Assembly: GCA_035535195.1 (NCBI GenBank)
Contig: DATLQK010000029.1
Span: 1-64,000 of the forward strand
DNA from: JACDAN01 sp035535195
GTDB lineage: Bacteria > Actinomycetota > Thermoleophilia > Gaiellales > Gaiellaceae
Reading direction: 5' to 3'
Length of the DNA: 64,000 bases
Of this stretch, positions 32,025 to 41,171 are shown in pieces. Position numbers and translations under genes: made by a program. Every line of letters begins with the position of its first letter. Positions within the stretch are counted from its first letter, which is position 1. The notes under the pieces were generated by a model, which made no database searches, had not been told where the DNA came from, and saw nothing but the letters and a program-made list of their open reading frames with translations.

Positions 32025-32986
32025 TGCTCGTGCTCAACCAGGAAGAGGTCGAGCGGCTGCTCGACATGGAAGGCTGCATCGGCGCGATGGAGGGCGCACT
32101 GTCGGCGCTCGCGCGCGGGGAGGTGCACGTGCCGCTGCGCATGGTCGTCCACCCAGGCGACGAGCCGAGCCTGCTCGGCCTGATGCCGGCTCATCGCGCC
32201 GGCGGGACGCCGCTCTACTCGCTCAAGACCGTCGCGGTCTTCCCCAACAATCCAAAGCGCGGGCTCGACGCCCACCAGGGGACGGTCACGCTCTTCGACG
32301 GCGAGACCGGCGAGGTCCGGGTGCTGATGAACGCCTCCGCGATCACGGCGATCCGCACCGCGGCGGTCTCCGCGGTCGCGACCAAGCTGCTGGCCCGCGA
32401 GGACGCGCGGGTGCTGGGGATCCTCGGCGCCGGCGTCCAGGCTCGTACGCATCTCGAGTCGATGCGCGCCGTTCGCGACTTCGACGCGGTGCGGTTGTAC
32501 AGCCCGACCGCCGGACATGCCGAGGCGCTGGCCGACGAGGCCGGTGCGCAGGCGGTCGGGAGCGCAGAGGAGGCGGTGCGGGGCGCCGACGTGGTCGTGA
32601 CGGCGACGAACGCGCTCGAGCCCGTGCTGCGGCGCGACTGGCTGAAGCCCGGCGCGCACGTCAACGTCGTCGGCGGCCGGCCGCCCCAGATGCGGGAGCT
32701 CGACGTCGCGACCGTCGCCGACTCGGCCTTCTACGTCGACCGCCGCGAGTCGGCGGAGGCGGAAGCCTGGGACTACCGCGACGCGCTGAACTCGGGTGCG
32801 ATCGGGCCGGACCACATTCGCGGTGAGATCGGCGAGGTGCTGGTCGGCGCGGCGCCTGGCCGGACGAGCCCGGACGAGCTCACCGTGTTCCGCTCCCTCG
32901 GGCTGGCCGTCGAGGACCTGGCGGCGGCGGAGTACGTGGTCGAGCGGGCGCGGGCCGCCGGGGTCGGCGCCGAGGTCCCGCTCTGA
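32024..32986 (+). CDS. Ornithine cyclodeaminase/mu-crystallin family enzyme (EutC-like)
   Basis: A 320-residue NAD(P)-dependent protein. It opens with LVLNQEEVERLLDMEGCIGAME and has the LMPAHRAGG substrate loop, GLDAHQGTVTLFDGETGEV, and the Rossmann motif GILGAGVQARTHLESM. The family includes ornithine cyclodeaminase, ketimine reductases and EutC. Its immediate neighbour is a threonine-dehydratase-type gene, the same pairing as EutC/EutB in hydroxyectoine use, but the specific reaction cannot be read from the sequence. The stop overlaps the next start as CTGA. Confidence 0.88.
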   Translation: MLVLNQEEVERLLDMEGCIGAMEGALSALARGEVHVPLRMVVHPGDEPSLLGLMPAHRAGGTPLYSLKTVAVFPNNPKRGLDAHQGTVTLFDGETGEVRVLMNASAITAIRTAAVSAVATKLLAREDARVLGILGAGVQARTHLESMRAVRDFDAVRLYSPTAGHAEALADEAGAQAVGSAEEAVRGADVVVTATNALEPVLRRDWLKPGAHVNVVGGRPPQMRELDVATVADSAFYVDRRESAEAEAWDYRDALNSGAIGPDHIRGEIGEVLVGAAPGRTSPDELTVFRSLGLAVEDLAAAEYVVERARAAGVGAEVPL

Positions 32987-33930
32987 TCCCGCTCGAGGAG
33001 ATCCGGCGGGCGCGGGAGCTGCTCGCCGGCACCGCCGTCCGCACGCCGCTCGTCCGGCTGAACGCGCCGGAGGCGGAAGCGGAGCTCTACCTCAAGCTCG
33101 AGAACATCCAGCCGATCGGCTCCTTCAAGCTGCGCGGCGCGTACAACGCGGCGCGGCGGGCGGATCCGGCGGAGGTCGCGCGTGGCCTCTCGACGGCGAG
33201 CGCGGGAAACATGGGCCAGGGCGTCGCCTGGGCGGCGCGCGAGCTCGGCGTTCCCTGCACCGTCATCGTCCCGGACTACGCGCCGCAGACCAAGGTCGCC
33301 GCGATGGAACGGCTCGGCGCGACGGTGCTGAAGGTGCCGTTCGACGACTGGTGGGTCGCGATGGAGAACTCGCAGATCGAGGGCGTCGAAGGGCTCTTCC
33401 TCCATCCCGTCGAGAACGAGCAGGTGATGGCCGGGAACGGGACGATCGGCCTCGAGGTCCTCGAGGACCTGCCCGACCCGGACCTGGTGCTGATCCCCTA
33501 CGGCGGGGGCGGGCTCACCGCAGGGATCGCGAGCGCGATCAAGCAGCAGCGGCCGGAGACGAAGGTCCTGGCGGTCGAGCAGGAGACGGCGGCGCCGCTC
33601 TACGCCTCACTCGAGGCGGGCTCGATGCAGGAGATCGAGTACCAGGTCTCCTTCGTCGACGGGGCCGGCGCGAAGGCGCTGCTGCCGAAGATGTGGGCGC
33701 TCGTCGAGCCGCTGATCGACGGGGCCGACCGGGTCTCGCTGGACGAGGTGGCCGGCGCGATCCGGCTGATGGCGGAGCGGACGCGCGTAATCGCGGAGGG
33801 GGCGGGTGCCCTGGCGACCGCGGCGGGCCTGTCGGGGCGGGTGGGGAAGGGCAAAATCGTCTGCATCGTTTCGGGAGGCAACATCGACTTCTCGACGCTC
33901 ACGACGATCCTCGAAGGGAGAACGCCATGA
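32983..33930 (+). CDS. Threonine dehydratase/serine racemase-family PLP enzyme (EutB-like), CTG start
   Basis: A 315-residue fold-type II PLP enzyme. The PLP lysine is Lys49 in IGSFKLRGAYNA. Further motifs are TASAGNMGQGVAWAARELG (substrate loop), the glycine-rich phosphate clamp GGGGLTAGIASAI and IVSGGNIDF near the C-terminus. No ATG, GTG or TTG exists in frame before 33211, which would remove Lys49. CTG 32983, in a CTGA overlap with the previous stop and with GAGG seven bases upstream, restores a normal-length N-terminus. It probably deaminates or racemises a hydroxy-amino acid. Its end overlaps the next ATG. Confidence 0.88.
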   Translation: MIPLEEIRRARELLAGTAVRTPLVRLNAPEAEAELYLKLENIQPIGSFKLRGAYNAARRADPAEVARGLSTASAGNMGQGVAWAARELGVPCTVIVPDYAPQTKVAAMERLGATVLKVPFDDWWVAMENSQIEGVEGLFLHPVENEQVMAGNGTIGLEVLEDLPDPDLVLIPYGGGGLTAGIASAIKQQRPETKVLAVEQETAAPLYASLEAGSMQEIEYQVSFVDGAGAKALLPKMWALVEPLIDGADRVSLDEVAGAIRLMAERTRVIAEGAGALATAAGLSGRVGKGKIVCIVSGGNIDFSTLTTILEGRTP

Positions 33931-34475
33931 AGATCACCGTCATCGGGAGAGGGAACGTCGGCGGCGGCCTGGCCAAGCGGTGGGAGCGGGCCGGTCACGA
34001 CGTCACGGCGCTCGGCCGGGAGGGCGGCGATGCGAGCGATGCCGACGTGGTTGTCGTCGCGGTGCCGGGGAGCGGCATCTCGGATGCCCTCGGGAAGGTC
34101 ACCGGACTCGACGGCAAGACCACGATCGACGCGACGAACGTCTTCGGCGAGCGGAACGAGCAGTTCGAGTCGCTGGCCCACGAGGTGAAGTCGATCGTGG
34201 GCGGGCCGGTGGCAAAGGCGTTCAACTGCAACTTCGCGGCGCTCTACGACCACGTCGACGAGCAGCGCGTGCCGCCGTGCAACCTCGTGGCGGCCGACGA
34301 CGAGGCCCGCGAGCTGGCGGAGCAGTTGACCGGGGACGCGGGTTACCACCCGATCTACGCGGGCGGACTGGAAAACGCACGTCTGCTCGAGGACCACCTC
34401 ACGCTGATGGGGGCGATCAACAGCGCCGGCCTCGGGCGGTTCTTCTACCGGTACGCCGCGCCCGGCGAGTTCTAG
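33927..34475 (+). CDS. NADPH-dependent F420-oxidoreductase-like protein
   Basis: A 182-residue small Rossmann protein: KITVIGRGNVGGGLAKRWERAGHDVTALGREGG, DADVVVVAVPGSGISDAL and KTTIDATNVFGE, then FNCNFAALYD. This matches the NADP/F420 coenzyme-binding (FNO-like) family, which shuttles hydride between F420 and NADP. Related proteins also act as general reductases. ATG 33927 lies behind GAAGGGAG and overlaps the preceding stop. It is the last gene of the plus-strand Mo-hydroxylase operon. Confidence 0.85.
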   Translation: MKITVIGRGNVGGGLAKRWERAGHDVTALGREGGDASDADVVVVAVPGSGISDALGKVTGLDGKTTIDATNVFGERNEQFESLAHEVKSIVGGPVAKAFNCNFAALYDHVDEQRVPPCNLVAADDEARELAEQLTGDAGYHPIYAGGLENARLLEDHLTLMGAINSAGLGRFFYRYAAPGEF

Positions 34476-34499
34476 ATCAGGGGCACTCGGCCCGGATCG

Positions 34500-35636
34500 C
34501 TAGGCGAGCAGCTCCCGGTTCGCCGCCAGCGCCTCGAGGACGAGGTCGATGTCCTCGAGCGAGTTGTAGGCATGCGCCGAGATCCGAATGTTCCCGTCCC
34601 GCGACGAGGTGACGATGCCCCAGCGGCCGAGTGCCGCGACGAGCGCGTCCACATCGGTCGACTTGATGCAGATCAGTGCGCCGTGGCGGTCGCGCCGCGT
34701 CGGCGTGACCACGGTGCCTCCGAGCTCGTCGACGCCCGCGACGAGATGCGCGTTCAGGGTGAGGACGTGCTCGCGGGTCTCCTCGATCCCGATCGACTGG
34801 ATCAGCTCGATGCCCGCGATCCCGGCGTAGATCGAGGGGATGGGCGGCGTTCCGGACTGGAAGCGCCGCGCATTGTCGGCCGGCGAGTAGTCGTGGATGT
34901 CCATCGCGAAGATGTCCTGGTCGGCGAACCACCCGGTCGCCGTGGGCCAGGCCTTCTGGAACAGCTCCCGCCGGCAGTAGAAGAAGCCCAGGCCGGCCGA
35001 ACCGAGCAGATACTTCACCGTTCCGGCGGCGAGAAAGTCCACCCCCAGCTTCTTCACGTCGATCGGGACCGAGCCCGCGGACTGGTACGCGTCGAGCAGT
35101 ACGAGCGCATCGCGGTCGTGCGCGAGCCGGGCGACCCGCTCGACGTCGATCATCTCGCCCGTGCGGTAGGAGACGTGAGTGATGGACACGACCGCGGTGT
35201 CGTCGTCGATCGCCTCTTCGAGTCGGTCGGGGGTGACGTGGACGACACGCGCGCCCCGAGACTCCTGCGCGTGCCAGATCTGGCCCGCCGTCGGAAACTC
35301 GAGCTCGGTGGTGACGATCTTGGAGCGGCGTGCATAGCGCAGCCCGCTGGCGAGCGCGCTGATTCCCGCCGAGACCGATGCGGTCACCGCGACCTCGTCC
35401 GGCTGCGCGTTGACGAGCCCGGCGAACGCCGCCCGCGCGGCGTCCTCGCGCTCGACCCAGTAGTCCCACGGCGCGCCCTTCTCCTCCCAGTCGTGGAGGT
35501 ACTGCTCGTACGACTCGCGCACGGCGTCCGAGAGCGCCCCCTGGGAGCAGGTGTTGATGTAGACGAGGCGCTCGAAGATCGGAAACCGGTGCCGGATCCG
35601 GTCCGGCAGCGGGCCCGATGCGACGGGCCGGCTCAT
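34500..35636 (-). CDS. Class V aminotransferase (cysteine desulfurase/isopenicillin-N-epimerase type)
   Basis: A 378-residue fold-type I PLP enzyme. It has the N-terminal FERLVYINTCSQGALSDAV, the PLP Asp in ALVLLDAYQSAGSVPIDV and the PLP Lys in AAGTVKYLLGSAGLGF. No desulfurase Cys loop is evident, so a transaminase or epimerase-like role is more likely. The ATG at 35636 overlaps the stop of livF (ATGA), so it is the last gene of the first LIV importer operon and may act on the imported compound. Confidence 0.88.
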   Translation of the reverse strand: MSRPVASGPLPDRIRHRFPIFERLVYINTCSQGALSDAVRESYEQYLHDWEEKGAPWDYWVEREDAARAAFAGLVNAQPDEVAVTASVSAGISALASGLRYARRSKIVTTELEFPTAGQIWHAQESRGARVVHVTPDRLEEAIDDDTAVVSITHVSYRTGEMIDVERVARLAHDRDALVLLDAYQSAGSVPIDVKKLGVDFLAAGTVKYLLGSAGLGFFYCRRELFQKAWPTATGWFADQDIFAMDIHDYSPADNARRFQSGTPPIPSIYAGIAGIELIQSIGIEETREHVLTLNAHLVAGVDELGGTVVTPTRRDRHGALICIKSTDVDALVAALGRWGIVTSSRDGNIRISAHAYNSLEDIDLVLEALAANRELLA

Positions 35637-36340
35637 CGACCGAGGTAGGCCTTGCGCAGGTCCTCGTTCGCGAGCAGCGCCTTCGCCGTGTCCGCGAGCA
35701 CGATCCGCCCCGTCTGGAGCACGTACCCGCGGTCTGCGATCGAGAGCGAGACGTTGGCGTTCTGCTCGACGACCAGCACCGCCACGCCGGCCTCGTGCAC
35801 CTGCTGGATGATCTCGAAGTTGCGCTCGACGAGGATCGGCGCGAGCCCCATCGACGGCTCGTCCATCAGCAGAAGCTTCGGGCTCGACATCAGCGCCCGG
35901 CCCATCGCGACCATCTGCTGCTCGCCGCCCGAGAGCGTCCCCGCCAGCTGCTTCCGGCGATCCTTCAGCACGGGGAAGAGCTCGAACACTCGCTCCATCG
36001 CCTCGTCGCGTCCGTCCTTGCGGAGGTAGGCGCCCATCTCGAGGTTCTCGAGCACCGTCATCGGCGCGAATAGCCGCCGGTTCTCGGGGACGATCGCGAG
36101 CCCCTTCGAGATGCGGTAGCTCGTCGGCCGCGAGGTCACGTCTTCGCCGGCCAGCTCGACCTCGCCGCGCCGCGGGCGCACGATCCCGAGGATCGTCTTC
36201 AGCGTCGTCGACTTGCCCGACGCGTTGCCGCCGAGCAGGCAGACGAGCTCGCCCGCGCCGATCTCGATCGAGAGGCTCTGGAGGATGTGGATCTCGCCGT
36301 AGTAGGTGTCGACGTCCCGTAGGCGCAGCAGGGCACTCAT
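35633..36340 (-). CDS. livF: LIV-type ABC transporter ATPase (LivF), system 1
   Basis: A 235-residue ATPase. Walker A is GGNASGKST (37-45), with A and S where most LivF have G and A. The signature is LSGGEQQMVAMGRAL, Walker B is LLLMDEPSMGLAP and the H-loop lies in VVEQNA. It energises uptake of branched-chain amino acids or a related small solute. Overlaps: ATGA with livG upstream and ATGA with the aminotransferase downstream. Confidence 0.92.
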   Translation of the reverse strand: MSALLRLRDVDTYYGEIHILQSLSIEIGAGELVCLLGGNASGKSTTLKTILGIVRPRRGEVELAGEDVTSRPTSYRISKGLAIVPENRRLFAPMTVLENLEMGAYLRKDGRDEAMERVFELFPVLKDRRKQLAGTLSGGEQQMVAMGRALMSSPKLLLMDEPSMGLAPILVERNFEIIQQVHEAGVAVLVVEQNANVSLSIADRGYVLQTGRIVLADTAKALLANEDLRKAYLGR

Positions 36341-37146
36341 GCCGACGCCGCCCCCTCCAGTCCGAGGTAGGCCTCGATCACGAGCTCGTTCGTCGCCACC
36401 TCGTCGTATGACCCCTCGGCGATCTTCACGCCGTGGTCGAGCGCGACCACCCGGTCCGAGATCCCCTCGACCACGTGCATGTCGTGCTCGATCACGAGCA
36501 CGGTGTAGCCGCCTTCGGTGCGGAGCCGCCCGATCAGCTCCGTCAGCTCGAGCGTTTCGTTCGGGTTCATCCCCGCGGCAGGCTCGTCGAGCAGGAGGAG
36601 CTTCGGGTTCGTCCCCATCGCGCGGGCGATCTCGAGCCGGCGTCGGTTCGCGTAGGAGAGGTTGTAGGCCTGCTGCTGGTGGCGGTAGCCGGCGAGCCGC
36701 TGGCCGAAAAAGGCGAGCTTCTCCTCGGCGAGCGCTGCGATCTCACGCTCCTCGCGGCGGGCGCGCGGCAGCCGGAAGATCGACTCGAAGACGGTCGACC
36801 TCGTGTGGCCGTAGGCCGCCGCCATCACGTTCTCCTTGACGGTCATGTTCAGGAACAGGCGGAGCGTCTGGAACGTCCGGGCGATCCCGAGCTGGGTGAT
36901 CTTGTGCGGCGGCAGGCCGACGAGGTCGCGGCCCTCGAAGCGGATCTCGCCGGAGTCCGGCCGGTACAGGCCGGTGATCAGGTTGAAGGCCGTCGTCTTG
37001 CCTGCGCCGTTCGGCCCGATCAGGCTGACGATCTCGCCCTCGTTCACCTCGAGGTCGAGGTGGTCGGCGACGGTGAGGCCGCCGAACGTCTTCGTGACCT
37101 GCTTCAGCTCGAGGAGCGGGCGGGCGGGTGCCTCGGTCTCGCTCAC
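36337..37146 (-). CDS. livG: LIV-type ABC transporter ATPase (LivG), system 1
   Basis: A 269-residue ATPase. It has LLELKQVTKTFGGLTVADHL, Walker A GPNGAGKTT (44-52), the LivG-type insertion with GIARTFQTLRLFLNMTVKENVMAAAY, the signature LSYANRRRLEIARAMG, Walker B LLLLDEPAAGMNP and the H-loop VIEHDM. It starts at GTG 37146 in a GTGA overlap with livM. It should pair with the LivF protein encoded next. Confidence 0.92.
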   Translation of the reverse strand: MSETEAPARPLLELKQVTKTFGGLTVADHLDLEVNEGEIVSLIGPNGAGKTTAFNLITGLYRPDSGEIRFEGRDLVGLPPHKITQLGIARTFQTLRLFLNMTVKENVMAAAYGHTRSTVFESIFRLPRARREEREIAALAEEKLAFFGQRLAGYRHQQQAYNLSYANRRRLEIARAMGTNPKLLLLDEPAAGMNPNETLELTELIGRLRTEGGYTVLVIEHDMHVVEGISDRVVALDHGVKIAEGSYDEVATNELVIEAYLGLEGAASA

Positions 37147-38612
37147 ACGATCTCCACGCGCGGTGTGCCGAGCAGGCCCTGCGGCCGGACGGTCATCAGG
37201 AACACGAGCAGCGCGCCGAAGAGGATCCAGCGGGCGACCGCCGGCTCCTCCACGAAGCTCGTCTCCCAGACGACGGCGGTCAGGTAGACGGTCGGGATCA
37301 GGAGTGCGGTCTGGAGCCAGCCGCGGATGCGCGTGACAGCCAGGACAAGCACGATCAGCGCGAGGTAGGCCGCGTTCGCGAAGCGCTGGTGGCCGGTCGG
37401 GATGATCACCCACTCCGAGATCACGTGGGCCAGCCGTCCGCCCTCCACGACCACGCCGTTCGTCCACGACTCCGAGATCCCGGACGCGATCGCGTGCGCG
37501 ACCAGGCCGAAGACGACCGCGCCGGCGAGCACGAGCGCGAGCCGCCACAACGGCTTGACGCCCAGCGCGAGCAGCAGAATCACCGCGCCGTAGAAGAGGA
37601 TCCGCGCGTTCGTCTGCGAGTTCTCCGGCGCCAGGAACTGGAAGGAGACGTTGATCACGATCGCGCCGATCACGACGCCGGTCAGGCTCCCGATCCCGCC
37701 CAGGATCACGACCGCGTAGATCGTGATCAGGATCGGCAGGGCGAAGTTCCCCGACGTCACGGCGGTCAGGACGGCGGCAAAGAGGCAGCCGGTGAGCCCG
37801 GCGATCGCGGCGCCGAAGGCGAACGCGAGGAGCTTGAGGCGGTTGACGGGCATGCTCATCGCCTCGGCGGCGAGTGGGTCCTCGCGGAGGGCGCGCCAGG
37901 CCCGGCCCGTGCGCGACTCGCTGAGGAAGTACAGCCCGATCAACACCAGGAGGACGACGCCGAGGATGAACCAGTACTGCTGCTTCCGGGTGACGAGCTC
38001 GTAGCCGAACAGGTCGTTCGGGTCGATGTCCGCGAGGCCGTTCGGGCCCCCGGTCAGGTTCCTCGGGTTGGCCGCGTTGACGAAGACGACGAAGGCCTGG
38101 CCGAAGAAGAGCGTGACGATCGCGAGGTAGTCGCCGAGCAGGCGCCTGGACGGGACCCCGAGGATCAGGCCGAGGAGCGCCGTGGACGCCACCACGATCG
38201 GAATCGAGACGGCCGAGGGCCAGTGGAGCCCGTACTTCGGCGAGTCGAGGAGGGCATAGAAGTAGGCGCCGAAGCCGAAGAGCGCGACGTAGCCGAGGTC
38301 GAGCAGGCCCGCGTACCCGACGACGACGTTGAGGCCGAGCCCGAGCAGGATGTAGATCAGCGTGAAGATCCCGTAGACGAACAGGTCGCCCCGGCTCATC
38401 CAAAGCGGCAGCGTCGCGGCGAAGGCGGCGAAGATCAGGAGGCGCGCCCACGGCGGGACGCGCGCGTCGATCCAGCGGCCCAGCTTCCCGAAGCCGGCTC
38501 GGTCCGCGAGCCGCTCGTCGTGGGACGCGACCCATTCGTCGACACCGACGCGCGGCCGGTCTCGCTCGTCAGGCCGGCCCGGGACCTCGGGGATGTCTCC
38601 GCCCGTCTGCAT
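37143..38612 (-). CDS. livM: LIV-type ABC permease (LivM), system 1
   Basis: A 489-residue permease, longer than the usual LivM of about 320-430 residues. An N-terminal charged tail of about 50 residues precedes the first helix. The core has IYILLGLGLNVVVGYAGLLDLGYVALFGFGAY and the EAA-type loop SRTGRAWRALREDPLAAEAMSM, then AVVILGGIGSLTGVVIGAI. Two or three extra helices follow the core region toward the C-terminus. The ATG at 38612 shares one base with the livH stop (TGATG). Confidence 0.92.
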   Translation of the reverse strand: MQTGGDIPEVPGRPDERDRPRVGVDEWVASHDERLADRAGFGKLGRWIDARVPPWARLLIFAAFAATLPLWMSRGDLFVYGIFTLIYILLGLGLNVVVGYAGLLDLGYVALFGFGAYFYALLDSPKYGLHWPSAVSIPIVVASTALLGLILGVPSRRLLGDYLAIVTLFFGQAFVVFVNAANPRNLTGGPNGLADIDPNDLFGYELVTRKQQYWFILGVVLLVLIGLYFLSESRTGRAWRALREDPLAAEAMSMPVNRLKLLAFAFGAAIAGLTGCLFAAVLTAVTSGNFALPILITIYAVVILGGIGSLTGVVIGAIVINVSFQFLAPENSQTNARILFYGAVILLLALGVKPLWRLALVLAGAVVFGLVAHAIASGISESWTNGVVVEGGRLAHVISEWVIIPTGHQRFANAAYLALIVLVLAVTRIRGWLQTALLIPTVYLTAVVWETSFVEEPAVARWILFGALLVFLMTVRPQGLLGTPRVEIV

Positions 38613-39580
38613 CAGACCTTCTGGATCGCCCGCGTTCCGAGCAGGCCGCTCGGGCGCAGCAGGAGGACGACGATCAGGATCGCGAACACGGTCAGGTCGG
38701 ACCAGCGGCCTCCGAGATAGCCGGCGGCGAACGACTCGGCCAGCCCGACGAGGAGGCCGCCGAGCATCGCTCCGGGGATGCTTCCGATCCCGCCGACGAC
38801 GGCGGCGGTGAAGCCCTTCAGGCCGGCCAGGAAGCCCATGAAGTGGAAGACCTGGCTGAACAGGAGTCCGAACATGACCCCCGCCGCCCCCGCCAGCAAC
38901 GAACCGATGAAGAACGTCGAGGCGATCACGCGGTCGACGTCGATTCCCATCATCGCCGCGGCCTCGCGGTCGAAGGACGTGGCCCGCATCGCCTTTCCGA
39001 CGCGCGTCTTCGCCACAAACAGCGTCAGCCCGGCCATCAACACGATCGTCACCACGAAGACGAGCACTTGGACCGTCTGGATGTTCACGTTGTGGACGGT
39101 GAAGACCGGGTCGATGAGCGGGCCCGGCTCGAAGAACTGCGGGTTCGACGACCCGAGGACGAACGAGTTGTAGCTTCGGAACTGCGCGCCGAAGAGCAGC
39201 AGCGCGCTGTTCTGGAGGAAGAACGAGACGCCGAGCGCGCTGATCAGCGGCGCGATCCTGGGTGCCTCACGTAAGGGGCGGTAGGCGAACCGCTCGATCA
39301 CCACCCCGAGGAGGCCGGAGACGAGCATCGCGCCGAGGAACATCAGGAGGATCAGCGGCGCGAGCGCGATGTTCGGCGAGAGCGGGCCGCCGAGCAGGCT
39401 CAGCACCGCGTAGCCGGCGAAGGCGCCGATCATGTAGACGTCGCCGTGCGCGAAGTTCAGCAGCTTGAGGATCCCGTAGACCATCGAGTAGCCGATCGCG
39501 ATCAGCCCATAGAGGCTCCCCAGCGTGATCCCGTTCACGAGCAGCTGGATGAAGAGCTCGGCGTTGAACGAAAGCGGCAC
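38612..39580 (-). CDS. livH: LIV-type ABC permease (LivH), system 1
   Basis: A permease of about 322 residues. The hallmark is ELFIQLLVNGITLGSLYGLIAIGYSMVYGILKLLNFAHGDVYMIGAF, followed by the EAA-type TRVGKAMRATSFDREAAAMMGI and AAVVGGIGSIPGAMLGGLLVG. I chose GTG 39580, where the conserved part begins, with a GAGAGAG stretch upstream; ATG 39628 adds 16 residues but has no ribosome site. A terminator separates it from livK, so it is expressed by read-through or from its own promoter. Confidence 0.88.
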   Translation of the reverse strand: MPLSFNAELFIQLLVNGITLGSLYGLIAIGYSMVYGILKLLNFAHGDVYMIGAFAGYAVLSLLGGPLSPNIALAPLILLMFLGAMLVSGLLGVVIERFAYRPLREAPRIAPLISALGVSFFLQNSALLLFGAQFRSYNSFVLGSSNPQFFEPGPLIDPVFTVHNVNIQTVQVLVFVVTIVLMAGLTLFVAKTRVGKAMRATSFDREAAAMMGIDVDRVIASTFFIGSLLAGAAGVMFGLLFSQVFHFMGFLAGLKGFTAAVVGGIGSIPGAMLGGLLVGLAESFAAGYLGGRWSDLTVFAILIVVLLLRPSGLLGTRAIQKV

Positions 39581-39657
39581 GGCGCGGAACTCTCTCAGAA
39601 CCTCTGGCGCAATGAGGGCACAGCGCATTCATTGCGGTTGAGGTTCCGGCAGAAAGA

Positions 39658-39689
39658 AGTGCGGCCCACCTCAGTTGATGGGCCGCACT
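39658..39689 (-). terminator. Rho-independent terminator after livK
   Basis: An 11-bp perfect stem (AGTGCGGCCCA / TGGGCCGCACT, loop of ten) follows the livK stop on the minus strand and is followed by TTCTTTCTG. Its position between the binding-protein gene and the permease genes would give high livK expression and lower read-through into livHMGF, a common arrangement for importers. Confidence 0.8.
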
Positions 39690-39712
39690 GTCTTCAGTTG
39701 CTGTAGGTCGTG

Positions 39713-40924
39713 CTAGGAGACGCGGACGTACGTGCCGTTCGCCGAGATCCGGTAGATCCCGAAGTTGGCCGGCGTCCCCATGTCACCGCGGCCCAGGACG
39801 CCCGCCGGGCGCTGGACGAAGCGGATGCCGAACCCGAGCAGCGAGCGCCGCCTCGGGATGTTGGTCTTGTTGACCTGACCGCGAACCTCGGCGCGGGTCG
39901 CCGTGCCGTTCTTGCAGGCACGGTCGATCGCCTCGCCGACGACTGCCGCGGCCTGGTAGCTCGGCAGGCCGAACAGCTCGCTCTTGCCGCGACCCGGCCC
40001 CTTGCGGTACGCGTTGATGATCCCGTTCCGCAGGTCGATCGGGAAGAACGAGACGAACGAGCCGGGGATCTTGAAGCTGTCCGGGTCGAACAGGCCGTCC
40101 GAGCCGAACAGGATCGCCCGCTTGCCCTGGGTGCGTAGCGCCTGCCCGAAGAGCTGCGCCTTCGGGGCGAGCTGCCAGGGGATGTACACCGACTGCGTGT
40201 TCGCGGGGATCCGTGCCGCCAGCGACGAGAAGTCCGTCGTGTCGGCCTCGTTCACCGACTCGCGCTGTACGTTGACGCCGCGAGCCCTGAGGAGCCGCTG
40301 GACCGTGTCGGACAGGCCCGTGCTGTACGAGTTCTGGGCGTCCACGATCGCGACACGGCTGTGGCGCAGCGTGCCGCGGATGTAGTTCGCAACCCGCGGG
40401 CCCTGCTGGTCGTCGTTCGGGACGGTGCGGAAGAAGTACCCGCGCCGGGTCCCGTCGGTCGTGAGGCTCGTCCTCGTCGCGGAGCCCGAGACGAACGCAA
40501 CACCGGCGGACTTGAACGTCGCCGTGGTGACCTGCACCTCCTGCGAGCCCGCCGGGCCGACCACGCCCAGGATCGACGAGTTCGAGGCCAGCCGCTCGGC
40601 GACCTGGATCGCCTGTGCGGTGTCCGGAAGCTGCGTGTCACCCACGACAGCACGGAACTTCGTCTTCTTGTGCGCGCGGTTGTACCGCGTCACCCAGTAC
40701 CGCGCCCACCGGCCCTGCTGAGAGCCGATCGAGGCAGCCGCCCCGGTGATCGGAGCTGCGACGCCGATCGTGCGCGTTCTGCCGCATCTGACGAGCGCGG
40801 TGTCGGCGCTCGTAGGCGCTTGCGCAGCGGTCGTCGTCGAACTGCCCGCGGTGCCCGTCGCGGCGACGACGAGAGCCGTCAGCGCAACGAGCGCCGAGAG
40901 CAGTGGAAGCAACGCCTTCCTCAT
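39713..40924 (-). CDS. livK: LIV-type substrate-binding protein (LivK), system 1
   Basis: A 403-residue exported periplasmic-binding-type protein. It has a signal peptide (LLPLLSALVALTALVVAATGTAG) and the Peripla_BP_6 core: RTIGVAAPITGAAASIGSQQ, LGVVGPAGSQEVQVTTATFKSAGVAFVSGSAT and HSRVAIVDAQNSYSTGLSDTV. No lipobox cysteine is seen. It starts at ATG 40924 behind AGGAGGAAG. The 247-base gap to the divergent LLM gene holds no gene that I see and should carry both promoters. Confidence 0.92.
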   Translation of the reverse strand: MRKALLPLLSALVALTALVVAATGTAGSSTTTAAQAPTSADTALVRCGRTRTIGVAAPITGAAASIGSQQGRWARYWVTRYNRAHKKTKFRAVVGDTQLPDTAQAIQVAERLASNSSILGVVGPAGSQEVQVTTATFKSAGVAFVSGSATRTSLTTDGTRRGYFFRTVPNDDQQGPRVANYIRGTLRHSRVAIVDAQNSYSTGLSDTVQRLLRARGVNVQRESVNEADTTDFSSLAARIPANTQSVYIPWQLAPKAQLFGQALRTQGKRAILFGSDGLFDPDSFKIPGSFVSFFPIDLRNGIINAYRKGPGRGKSELFGLPSYQAAAVVGEAIDRACKNGTATRAEVRGQVNKTNIPRRRSLLGFGIRFVQRPAGVLGRGDMGTPANFGIYRISANGTYVRVS

Positions 40925-41171
40925 CCTTCCTCCTTGATCGAACCTTGTTCGGAAAGGCCCCTACGAACGCCGTTCGCGCGCTCGGGGCGGAAACCCCCCA
41001 CCAATGTGCATAGACCCCCTTCCGATCCTTTCACGGGGTTAGACGCATTCGCCGCGAATTCGGTTGTCGGGAGTTGCACCGGCCGATTCTCTCACTGTCG
41101 GGGACGCACGCGGTGGAGGGCTGTCCCCTGGGCTACGTCCCACCGTGCGCCCTATGGAAGGATCGGTTTCG

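Noticed and set aside
36337..38535. One long minus-strand frame covering livG and much of livM
   Set aside because: Only the last 269 codons, from GTG 37146, read as an ABC ATPase; the rest is an out-of-frame shadow of livM.
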